Assembly (NCBI GenBank): GCA_947478495.1
Contig: CANJVW010000008.1
Location: forward strand, 1 to 51,980
DNA length: 51,980 nt
Direction: 5' to 3'
Source of the DNA: Legionellales bacterium
Lineage (GTDB): Bacteria; Pseudomonadota; Gammaproteobacteria; DSM-16500
Below are positions 1 through 6,328 of the stretch, in pieces. How positions within the stretch are numbered: the first letter of the stretch is position 1; every line of letters begins with the position of its first letter. Made by a program: the position numbers and the translations under genes. Under the pieces are notes generated by a model. That model did not search any database and was not told where the DNA came from. It was given only the letters and a program-made list of their open reading frames with translations.

Positions 1-62
1 ACCCTGCTTGTGCAGTGGTGGGCACGCAAAAAGCGCTACGCACAAAACGCTGCCCACCCTAC
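1..62. repeat. Partial copy of the GTAGGGTGG palindromic repeat
   Basis: Right half of a dispersed palindromic element that ends in CCACCCTAC at 54-62 and carries the core GGGCACGCAAAAAGCGCT. Related copies lie near 22042, 24656, 29729, 33107 and 51955. It sits just after the stop codon of trigger factor (minus strand). The left arm lies outside the window or is missing. Confidence 0.8.
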
Positions 63-77
63 ACTCAATCAATTCAT

Positions 78-1376
78 TTATTCTGCCATCAAGCTTTGAA
101 AAGCACACGGTTTTTCGATGATCTTGATATTTTCTAGTAATTTTTCAACCAACTGCTCTTCCATGACTTGCATTGCAATTTTGTCCAGCGCTTCTTTATT
201 TTTAGAGTACCATGCGATCACTTGAGTCGGATTTTCATACGATTCAGCCAGTTGCAGGATGTGCTTTTGAACGCGTGATTGATCCGGCGTGAGCTTATAC
301 TGTCTAATCAGCGCGGCAATCAATAGTCCCAACACGGCGCTGCGTTGTGCCGGCGCGTCCAATACAGCTAATTCTTCTTCAGAATGGCCGTGATCATGGT
401 CGTGACCCTTGTGGTGCGGATGCCACTCATCATGTAGACGCTTCTTCTCACGCTCAACCAATGCCTTTGGCACTTCAATCGGGTTTTGCTCGACGATCAA
501 ATCAAACAAAGCGGAGGTCATTTTAGCATTCATGACGCGCTGACATTCCAACTCCAAGCTTTTTCGAACTTGAGCGATCAGCTCATTCTTGTCGCCACTT
601 TTAATACCAATTTTTTGAATCAGCGCTGAATCGAGCTCCGGTCGAACGGGTTCCGACACCTTATGCAGCTTGATCGCAAATTCAGCGACTTTACCGGCGA
701 GCTCTTGGCTGTGATATTGCTCAGGGAAAGTAACTTTAATGATTTTGTCTTCACCCGGTGTCATGCCCAGTATGCCCTCTTCAAACCCGGGAATCATGCT
801 CTTACTGCCGAGAACAACCGTAAAGTCATGCGCTTCACCGCCCGCAAAAAACTCGCCGTTCATGCTGCCTTTAAAATCAATAACCACTTGATCCTTAAGA
901 GCTGCTGCACGATCGACCTTTTCCCATGAAACATATTTCTCCGTGAGACGATCGATGGCATGCTGAATATCCTCATCGGCAATAACCGCGACTTTTTTAT
1001 CCATGGTTTTGACATTAAAGTGCACTTGATCGATCTCTGGGAATATCTCAAACCGTGCGATAAATTCGAGCGGTTGACCAGGATCCGCTTTGGTCACTTC
1101 CACAGCAGGTGTGCTCGCCGGGCGCAATTTATGTTCCGCAATCGTCTCGTACAGGGATCGCTGTATCACATCGCTAAATGCTTTTTCGCGCGCCGCCAAC
1201 CCATATTGACCTTCCACGTGACTCAATGGCATTTTGCCAGGACGAAAGCCATTCGCTTTAGCGGTTTTTGCAATTTTTGCAAGATGCTGTTGGTAAGCCA
1301 CTTCGATCTTGTCCACCGGAACGGTAAGGGTAATATGTCGTTCGAGCGTGCTGGGTGATGCAATGAGAGCTGTCAT
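78..1376 (-). CDS. tig: Trigger factor, ribosome-associated chaperone and prolyl isomerase
   Basis: 432 residues, the usual length. The N-terminal ribosome-binding domain contains the signature NGFRPGKMP (about residues 42-50), the FKBP-type isomerase domain follows at about 150-245 (DQVVIDFKGSMNGEFFAGG), and a helical C-terminal chaperone domain ends the protein. It binds nascent chains at the ribosome exit tunnel. Odd feature: a histidine-rich insertion at residues 315-336 (bases 369-434) with eight histidines, not present in the E. coli protein. A tRNA-Leu lies directly upstream on the same strand, an arrangement common in gammaproteobacteria, where clpP, clpX and lon usually follow tig; these would lie left of the window. 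Start ATG at 1376. Confidence 0.97.
   Translation of the reverse strand: MTALIASPSTLERHITLTVPVDKIEVAYQQHLAKIAKTAKANGFRPGKMPLSHVEGQYGLAAREKAFSDVIQRSLYETIAEHKLRPASTPAVEVTKADPGQPLEFIARFEIFPEIDQVHFNVKTMDKKVAVIADEDIQHAIDRLTEKYVSWEKVDRAAALKDQVVIDFKGSMNGEFFAGGEAHDFTVVLGSKSMIPGFEEGILGMTPGEDKIIKVTFPEQYHSQELAGKVAEFAIKLHKVSEPVRPELDSALIQKIGIKSGDKNELIAQVRKSLELECQRVMNAKMTSALFDLIVEQNPIEVPKALVEREKKRLHDEWHPHHKGHDHDHGHSEEELAVLDAPAQRSAVLGLLIAALIRQYKLTPDQSRVQKHILQLAESYENPTQVIAWYSKNKEALDKIAMQVMEEQLVEKLLENIKIIEKPCAFQSLMAE
369..434 (-). other. Histidine-rich insertion inside trigger factor
   Basis: Residues 315-336 of Tig contain the run HPHHKGHDHDHGH followed by acidic SEEEL. Such runs bind Ni, Zn or Co in other proteins; here metal binding is only inference. 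Confidence 0.7.
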
Positions 1377-1405
1377 GTAATCCTCTATCTATTCAATATT
1401 AAAGC

Positions 1406-1487
<82 letters not shown>

Positions 1488-1551
1488 AAGGTTGAGATGA
1501 TTTTAGTAGGGGGCAAGCTTATCAGAAGATATTATTCTTATCAAAGGATAC

Positions 1552-2103
1552 TTAATGGCTCGCCCGGATTCGCGGTGGAATGCCTAAGTCCGCTATCAGC
1601 TTTTGACCGTGCGTGGCACGAGAACCAAAAAAACTCTGGTAAGCGAGACAACCACCGACGATAGGAAGAAGAATCCCCGCTGCAATGACGCCCAGCGCTT
1701 TTAAAAAAGTGATGAGCCCGCTATCACGGCGTTGAGAGAGCAGTTTTATTGTGTCAGGCTGATTAATCACATTTTCAAGGTAAAGCAACTTTACTTGAGT
1801 CAAATAGAGATTGCTATTCAAAACTCTTAATAGGTCGAGCATCAAGTTGCGTTTTTTAACCCCATACGCCAATACAGGATCAACAGTCTCATTAACAGTC
1901 ATCTCATATTTTCCGACTCGTTGGCTCTCGACCAATTCCAATCTCACACGCTCAGAAGCCATAACGGGCTTAATGTGCTCATGCGCTTCAACAGCAGGTT
2001 TCAGGTGCCCTAAATACGCCTCACACGCTGCGCGATAACGCGCTAGGCGCGTCTCGTCAGTCTCTTGTTGCTTGTCAGTCTCTTGTTGGACGCTGCTTTT
2101 CAT
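1552..2103 (-). CDS. Hypothetical protein with one C-terminal membrane segment
   Basis: 183 residues, family not recognised. Residues 1-18 contain a repeated QQETD unit (15 identical bases repeated with an 18-base period at 2056-2070 and 2074-2088). Residues 20-130 are polar and mostly helical, with charged heptad-like stretches. One clear hydrophobic segment spans about residues 134-156 (FLKALGVIAAGILLPIVGG), followed by a basic tail. The architecture suggests a soluble N-terminal domain anchored near the C-terminus. It has no operon partner: the next gene on the same strand begins upstream of 2134. The coding frame is open and the ATG at 2103 is the natural start. A lineage-specific protein, possibly a secreted effector, but nothing in the sequence proves that. 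Confidence 0.6.
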   Translation of the reverse strand: MKSSVQQETDKQQETDETRLARYRAACEAYLGHLKPAVEAHEHIKPVMASERVRLELVESQRVGKYEMTVNETVDPVLAYGVKKRNLMLDLLRVLNSNLYLTQVKLLYLENVINQPDTIKLLSQRRDSGLITFLKALGVIAAGILLPIVGGCLAYQSFFGSRATHGQKLIADLGIPPRIRASH

Positions 2104-2133
2104 CTTTTCACCACAGATTATAATATGATCATA

Positions 2134-2841
2134 TTATAACCGTTTTGCAAAAAAATTTATACTTTTTCTCATGATAGGAATAAATGCCACTAATAAAACA
2201 CCCACAATGGACCACTTTAAGGCCGTCATCGGATCAGTCGTCCAGGGTAAAGCCGTATAGAGGGGGCTGCCATGATCCGTCACACCTAAAAAGCTAATGC
2301 TCGCTTCAAAAATAATGTAGGTCAGTGCAAAAATAATAGGGATATAAAAACGTGCGGAATGGAGAGTGGGAACATAAGACTGCTTCAAGATACACACCTC
2401 TGCGACAATCAACGCAGTGCTGACACCGTGATACAGTATCGCTGAAAAAAGATCGCCTGAGCGATCCAAAGTCCAATACAAAATGACAACTGCGATCGAT
2501 ATCGTCACCACTAAATCGCGAAGCACAGGCCACTTCTCAGTGAGCAATGTCACACTCTTTTTTTCTCTCACATAGCGATACATTTCGCTTAAGGAAATCA
2601 GTTCGTAGGCTACTGTCAGCATCAAACTCCAATACGTTAAATAAGCCAACCACAAGAGTCCTGTTTTCTTTTCGTAAGCTTCATAAATACTGTAGACGAG
2701 AATCGCGGTTTGTGTGATGGCGCCAATCCTGTGGGAAGTTGAATACACTGATGAATTCGAAGAATGGTGGGAAATGCTAACAGAGGGTGAGCAAATAGAT
2801 ATTGGCGCTTCTGTTGGATTATTAGAAGAGCGAGGCCCCAA
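2134..2841 (-). CDS. Polytopic membrane protein resembling rolling stone/AIG1 (FAR-17a) family, possibly 5'-truncated
   Basis: From about residue 43 on, the protein is a multi-pass membrane protein with six probable hydrophobic segments. The pattern YLTYWSLML, then ILYWTLDR, then YHGVSTALIVAE, resembles the eukaryotic FAR-17a/AIG1 and rolling stone families (first-helix tyrosine-rich motif, W in helix 3, histidine in helix 4). This is recognition by eye and is tentative. The first about 41 residues (rich in serine, no hydrophobicity) are antisense to the toxin gene at 2714-3007, so they are probably not real. No ATG, GTG or TTG in this frame lies between that stretch and the first membrane segment. 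The gene therefore looks truncated at its 5' end by the toxin-antitoxin module, or it uses the odd upstream ATG at 2841. Confidence 0.5.
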   Translation of the reverse strand: MGPRSSNNPTEAPISICSPSVSISHHSSNSSVYSTSHRIGAITQTAILVYSIYEAYEKKTGLLWLAYLTYWSLMLTVAYELISLSEMYRYVREKKSVTLLTEKWPVLRDLVVTISIAVVILYWTLDRSGDLFSAILYHGVSTALIVAEVCILKQSYVPTLHSARFYIPIIFALTYIIFEASISFLGVTDHGSPLYTALPWTTDPMTALKWSIVGVLLVAFIPIMRKSINFFAKRL

Positions 2842-3007
2842 TCTCGGATACCCGCATTCATCAGGTATAAACGAATCGACTTATACCCATATGCGGGAAA
2901 TAAGAATACAACATGCAGGGCAACCTTATCGCGTACTGTATGCCTTCGACCCAAGGCGCACTGCGATATTATTAATTGGTGGTAACAAAACACGCGATAA
3001 TCGCTGA
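2714..3007 (+). CDS. HigB/RelE-like toxin (Gp49/DUF891 type), shortened by an in-frame TGA
   Basis: 97 residues starting at GTG 2714 or ATG 2717. The opening WEVEYTDEFEEWWEML, the central REIRIQHAGQPYRVLYAFDPRRTAILLIGG and the basic NKTRDNR are typical of HigB-like mRNA interferases of the RelE/ParE superfamily, which are normally about 115-125 residues long. After TGA at 3005-3007 the same frame continues as YEKYIPVADKLYEQHI and stops at TAA 3098-3100. Family members have W (TGG) where the TGA stands, so a TGG to TGA change has removed the last helix, about 30 residues. Without the stop the gene would overlap the antitoxin start at 3084 by 17 bases. The product is probably an inactive or weakened toxin. 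Confidence 0.85.
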   Translation: MMAPILWEVEYTDEFEEWWEMLTEGEQIDIGASVGLLEERGPNLGYPHSSGINESTYTHMREIRIQHAGQPYRVLYAFDPRRTAILLIGGNKTRDNR

Positions 3008-3100
3008 TATGAGAAATATATTCCAGTTGCTGACAAGCTATATGAACAACATATTTCTACTTTAAAAAAAGAGGGCCTAACAGATGAGCAAACCATTTAA
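3008..3100 (+). pseudogene. Untranslated 3' remainder of the HigB-like toxin
   Basis: In the same frame as the toxin, after the TGA at 3005-3007: about 30 codons encoding YEKYIPVADKLYEQHI, then KKEGLTDEQTI, ending in TAA. This is the conserved C-terminal helix of the toxin family. The lack of further damage suggests a recent mutation or possible read-through. Confidence 0.75.
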
Positions 3101-3395
3101 TACGCTACGAAAAAAAATGTCGCCCTCAGCACGGAAAGCCGCTGCTGAAAAAACACGGCTCATACTAAAAGATATGCCATTACAAGAATTGCGCCTCGCT
3201 CATCACATGAGCCAGGAACACATGGCAAAACTGTTACATACAAAACAAGCCAATATCTCGCGGATTGAACGACGCACTGATATGTATATCTCAACTCTGA
3301 GAAGCTACATTGAAGCAATGGGAGGACAGTTGGATATCGTCGCGCGCTTTTGCACCGGCGATGTGCACATCAACCAATTTAAAGAAATCGAATAA
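3084..3395 (+). CDS. XRE-family antitoxin (HigA-like)
   Basis: 103 residues. A helix-turn-helix domain covers about residues 34-90: LQELRLAHHMSQEHMAKLL, then the recognition helix TKQANISRIERRTDM, then ISTLRSYIEAMGGQLDI. This arrangement is typical of antitoxins paired with Gp49/DUF891 toxins, where the C-terminal part also contacts the toxin and the dimer represses its own operon. It follows the toxin gene in the same direction, the toxin-first order known for higBA. Start ATG at 3084 lies inside the original toxin reading frame, consistent with coupled translation. The gene itself is intact. Confidence 0.88.
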   Translation: MSKPFNTLRKKMSPSARKAAAEKTRLILKDMPLQELRLAHHMSQEHMAKLLHTKQANISRIERRTDMYISTLRSYIEAMGGQLDIVARFCTGDVHINQFKEIE

Positions 3396-3397
3396 CT

Positions 3398-3470
3398 TGG
3401 GCCGTGTTGGGATCGAACCAACGACCTATTGATTAAGAGTCAACTGCTCTACCAACTGAGCTAACGGCCC
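3398..3470 (-). tRNA. tRNA-Lys (anticodon CUU)
   Basis: Last gene of a four-tRNA minus-strand cluster. Acceptor GGGCCGT/ACGGCCC, anticodon stem GTTGA/TCAAT with loop CTCTTAA, T arm with GGTTCGATCC. Discriminator A, CCA not encoded. Confidence 0.93.
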
Positions 3471-3482
3471 CGCTAAAAATGG

Positions 3483-3556
3483 GGTGAATGATGGGGCTCG
3501 AACCCACGACAACCGGAATCACAATCCGGGGCTCTACCGACTGAGCTACATCCACC
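3483..3556 (-). tRNA. tRNA-His (anticodon GUG)
   Basis: Acceptor GTGGATG/CATTCAC with the extra 5' G and discriminator C that mark tRNA-His; anticodon loop TTGTGAT. CCA not encoded. Member of the Pro-Arg-His-Lys cluster. Confidence 0.94.
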
Positions 3557-3570
3557 ATAACTTAAACATC

Positions 3571-3644
<74 letters not shown>

Positions 3645-3668
3645 AAAACCTTCTTCTAGGGCTACTGG

Positions 3669-3742
3669 TCGGGGTAGAGAGATTCGAACTCCCGACATCC
3701 TGCTCCCAAAGCAGGCGCGCTACCAGACTGCGCTATACCCCG
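3669..3742 (-). tRNA. tRNA-Pro (anticodon UGG)
   Basis: Acceptor CGGGGTA/TACCCCG, anticodon stem CCTGC/GCAGG with loop TTTGGGA, discriminator A, no encoded CCA. First gene of the minus-strand cluster Pro-Arg-His-Lys. Confidence 0.94.
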
Positions 3743-3792
3743 TTTATGTCTGCACTTAAGGTTAGGGATGATACCTGCCGCACACCCTCCAG

Positions 3793-4434
3793 TCAAACAG
3801 GATAGTTATTTTTATTCATCCGATGACGATCCGAAGCTCGGAGGCCCGACTGTAGCGTCATGCGCGGCAGCAATAGCACAACAGCAACGGACACAGGAAC
3901 AGCAGGCGCTACAGCTTCATCCGATAGCAATCGCTCAGAACCAAGCGTTACTCCTTGCTCACCCAGCTTCGCAGTGGTGCTTTTTTGTTCTTCATGGTCT
4001 ATCCCTGCCACAGAAGAGGTCGCATTAAAAGCATTCACTGCGCTTTTAAATTTTTCACGATAATTTTTTGTATAAAAATATAACCCCACCCCCAATACTA
4101 AAAATGAAAGAAACGCTTTGATATGACTAGGAACTCTTTTATTTCTCCCTAAAAGAACAGGCTGATAAGCATTGTCATAATTAAAATGATTTCTTTCTGC
4201 AAAAAAACGATAAAAAGACATCGGCCCTGTTTTCTCTGAATCAGAAAACTGTAACTTGGGAAGCCGTTCTTTGTTAAATCCTTGAAAAGAAGGCAACGAT
4301 TCATCCACTTCACAGAGCAATCGAAATAATGGATTTCGAAGAAGATCCTTTTTTGAAATGTTTTTTAACTCACTGTTGAAATTCGCCAGATCGTCTGCGT
4401 GAATGGGATATTTTTTTTGTAGATTAAGCTGCAT
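3793..4434 (-). CDS. Hypothetical single-pass membrane protein
   Basis: 213 residues, family not recognised. Residues 1-100 are polar and charged, with no signal peptide. A membrane segment spans about 105-121 (IKAFLSFLVLGVGLYFY) and is followed by a basic stretch (TKNYREKFK), which suggests the C-terminal side faces the cytoplasm. A weaker hydrophobic stretch (VPVSVAVVLLLP) lies near residue 182. The gene lies alone between the tRNA cluster and the divergent folD and has no operon partner. The tail after residue 190 is polar and basic. It may be a lineage-specific protein or translocated effector; no motif decides this. Confidence 0.55.
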   Translation of the reverse strand: MQLNLQKKYPIHADDLANFNSELKNISKKDLLRNPLFRLLCEVDESLPSFQGFNKERLPKLQFSDSEKTGPMSFYRFFAERNHFNYDNAYQPVLLGRNKRVPSHIKAFLSFLVLGVGLYFYTKNYREKFKSAVNAFNATSSVAGIDHEEQKSTTAKLGEQGVTLGSERLLSDEAVAPAVPVSVAVVLLLPRMTLQSGLRASDRHRMNKNNYPV

Positions 4435-4471
4435 GCCATCGTAACAAAGCGAAGTATTATCGCAACGTTAA

Positions 4472-4480
4472 TGCTATAAT
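4472..4480 (+). promoter_or_regulatory. Extended -10 promoter of folD
   Basis: TGCTATAAT is a perfect extended -10 element, 28 bases before the folD start. No good -35 is visible, as expected for this promoter class. Transcription would begin near 4487. Confidence 0.6.
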
Positions 4481-4508
4481 GACGCTCTATTTGACAAGGT
4501 AGAAAAGC

Positions 4509-5363
4509 ATGACCGCTCAGCTTATCGATGGAAAATCACTCGCTAATCACGTGCTAAAAGATGTCGCAGAACAGGTCGAAGCGATGAAGCGCAAGCACCT
4601 CCGACCACCTGCCCTAGCCGTTATTTTGGTGGGCGATGATCCCGCCTCTCACATTTATGTCGATCGAAAACGCCAAGCATGCGTCGACACCGGTATTGTG
4701 TCGCGCTATCACCCTTTGCCAGCGGAGACATCAGAAATCACCCTGGTTACCTTGATTCAGGAGCTCAACCAAGATCCATCCATTGATGGCATTTTATTGC
4801 AGGTTCCGCTACCAAAGCACATCAATAGTGATGCGCTGCTTGAATTAATTAACCCGCACAAAGATGTCGATGGTTTTCATCCGTACAATGTCGGTCGACT
4901 GGTTCAGCGCCGTCCACTGATGCGTCCTTGCACCCCCTATGGCATCATCGCTTTGCTCGACAGCATTCAAGAGCCCTATAAAAATCGGCATGCCGTGATT
5001 GTCGGCGCCTCTAATATTGTGGGTCGTCCACTCACATTTGAACTATTGTTGGCGGGTGCCACGGTGACGATTTGTCATCGTTTCACAGACGATCTCGCCT
5101 TTTTTGTGAAACAAGCGGATATTTTAGTTGCGGCCGCCGGAAAGCCCCATCTGATTTCTGGGTCATGGATTAAACCTGGCGCAACTGTCATTGATGTCGG
5201 CATCAATCGCTTACCCAATGGATCGGTCATCGGTGACGTTGATTTTGAAAGTGCGCGACAACACGCGGCATGGATCACGCCCGTTCCCGGCGGTGTCGGA
5301 CCCATGACCATTGCGATGCTCCTCAAAAACACGCTTAAAGCGGCGACTCTTTTCTCCCAATAG
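4509..5363 (+). CDS. folD: Bifunctional methylenetetrahydrofolate dehydrogenase/cyclohydrolase FolD
   Basis: 284 residues, the normal length. It interconverts 5,10-methylene-, 5,10-methenyl- and 10-formyl-tetrahydrofolate in the cytoplasm using NADP. Catalytic Y50 and K54 sit in YVDRKRQAC, the folate-pocket motif [10 protein letters not shown] covers 93-102, D121 lies in HKDVDGFHP, and the Rossmann fold begins with [12 protein letters not shown] at 163-174. The closing motif [12 protein letters not shown] is present. The gene is monocistronic, with its own promoter and a repeat cluster after the stop. Its product supplies the 10-formyl donor for PurN and PurH encoded further right in the window. 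Confidence 0.98.
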   Translation: MTAQLIDGKSLANHVLKDVAEQVEAMKRKHLRPPALAVILVGDDPASHIYVDRKRQACVDTGIVSRYHPLPAETSEITLVTLIQELNQDPSIDGILLQVPLPKHINSDALLELINPHKDVDGFHPYNVGRLVQRRPLMRPCTPYGIIALLDSIQEPYKNRHAVIVGASNIVGRPLTFELLLAGATVTICHRFTDDLAFFVKQADILVAAAGKPHLISGSWIKPGATVIDVGINRLPNGSVIGDVDFESARQHAAWITPVPGGVGPMTIAMLLKNTLKAATLFSQ

Positions 5364-5390
5364 CAGCCGTTTAAAGCTATAAAAAATCTT

Positions 5391-5510
5391 GTCATTCCCG
5401 CGCAGGCGGGAAACCATTTTCGCATAACACCGCTTATGCCAAAAGCAGAATGGGTCCCCGCCTTCGCGGGGATGACAGGAACGCGGGGATGACAGGAACG
5501 CGGGGATGAC
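5391..5510. repeat. GTCATTCCCGCGCAGGCGGG palindromic repeat with tandem tail copies
   Basis: An inverted pair, starting GTCATTCCCGCG and ending CCGCCTTCGCGGGGATGAC, is followed by two extra head-to-tail copies of a 17-base unit AGGAACGCGGGGATGAC (to 5510). The same family recurs at 23433-23528. It occupies the gap after folD and gives rise to spurious minus-strand frames reading VIPAKAGTHSAF. Confidence 0.88.
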
Positions 5511-5627
5511 AAATTAGCAGGAATAACAAGAAGAGCAGCGCAAATACATACCCCCAACGACAGACGGTAGAAACCCTCATTGTTGTATCAATCTTTATGC
5601 TCTTATACTGAGATTCCAAACATCGAC

Positions 5628-5634
5628 AGGAGGT
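5628..5634 (+). promoter_or_regulatory. Strong ribosome binding site for the 69-residue protein
   Basis: AGGAGGT lies 7 bases before the ATG at 5642, a near-perfect Shine-Dalgarno sequence, which supports that this very small frame is translated. Confidence 0.75.
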
Positions 5635-5641
5635 CGAGGTA

Positions 5642-5851
5642 ATGCGCTATACATCCAAGGAATTGGCTCAAGAATTACATAAAAGCCTCGATGGGTTGGG
5701 TGTCAGCATTCATGGCCACGATCGCGCCATGATGCTCAGTAAAATGCTCGACATTCCAAAGCCGGAAGCATGGAGTTTATTGGAAGGATATACCTTTCCG
5801 GATAAGCCATTATTACGAAAAATATCCGAGACGCTTGAGATTCATTTGTAG
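5642..5851 (+). CDS. Small HTH-like protein of 69 residues
   Basis: Residues about 29-69 (MLSKMLDIPKPEAWSLLEG, then LLRKISETLEIHL) read like a short Cro/CI-type helix-turn-helix: a helix, a turn at DIPKP, a recognition helix and a closing helix ending in an L-EI-L motif common in this fold. It may be a small DNA-binding regulator or the antitoxin half of a lost pair. No toxin-like partner lies next to it: the next gene at 5860 is on the opposite strand. Translation is supported by the perfect AGGAGGT. It lies alone between a repeat cluster and a convergent membrane protein gene. Confidence 0.6.
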   Translation: MRYTSKELAQELHKSLDGLGVSIHGHDRAMMLSKMLDIPKPEAWSLLEGYTFPDKPLLRKISETLEIHL

Positions 5852-5859
5852 CCAGGACA

Positions 5860-6315
5860 TTAAAGGGTGACGTCCACCTCAGAATTCGAGAGGTCAAGCA
5901 ACGACCCAGAACACTGAAAATCCTTTTGACCTGGACTATCAAGACGACTCCAGAAAGCAGCCGGCAAGCCGCTCAGCCCAGGAGGGGGGCTATCAGGAGG
6001 GGGGCTATTAGGAGAGGTTTCTGGAAAGATGCGTTCTGAGAGTTGCTTCGACACGCTAAACGTCGTGCTACGATCACCAGGCGAACCCACATCCAAGCGA
6101 TTTCGACAAAAAGAACTCAGACATAACTTAATGAGCAGCGATAGCAACCCTTCCAAAACGCATATGAATACAAAGAGAATACCAGTCCCTTCAAGAGCAA
6201 ACAACGCCATTCCTGGCGCAAACCATGCTAATAAACCCAACATAAGAAAAAGGAACGCAACAGAAAGACCGTGGCAAATTCTTTCTGTTTTTGATGGCGG
6301 TCTAGCGTTTAGCAT
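5860..6315 (-). CDS. Hypothetical two-helix membrane protein with proline-rich tail
   Basis: 151 residues from ATG at 6315. The longer frame to 6393 would overlap the end of uvrB by 65 bases, so the internal start is preferred. Two hydrophobic helices lie at about residues 16-37 (LSVAFLFLMLGLLAWFAPGM) and 43-65, with a charged cytosolic-like stretch, then a proline/serine-rich segment (SPNSPPPDSPPPGLSGLP, about 101-118) and a polar tail. The PPPDSPPP repeat arises from a short tandem repeat in the DNA near 5985-6005. Family not recognised. The gene lies directly after uvrB on the same strand and may share its transcript. Confidence 0.5.
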   Translation of the reverse strand: MLNARPPSKTERICHGLSVAFLFLMLGLLAWFAPGMALFALEGTGILFVFICVLEGLLSLLIKLCLSSFCRNRLDVGSPGDRSTTFSVSKQLSERIFPETSPNSPPPDSPPPGLSGLPAAFWSRLDSPGQKDFQCSGSLLDLSNSEVDVTL

Positions 6316-6328
6316 GAGAGGAGAGTCT

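Noticed and set aside
5477-5510. CRISPR-like direct repeats
   Set aside because: Two 17-base copies lie head to tail without spacers and match the repeat end unit. No cas genes exist in the window.
5075-5557. 160-codon minus-strand frame over folD and the repeat
   Set aside because: It is antisense to folD and translates the palindromic repeat (VIPAKAGTHS), a common artefact.
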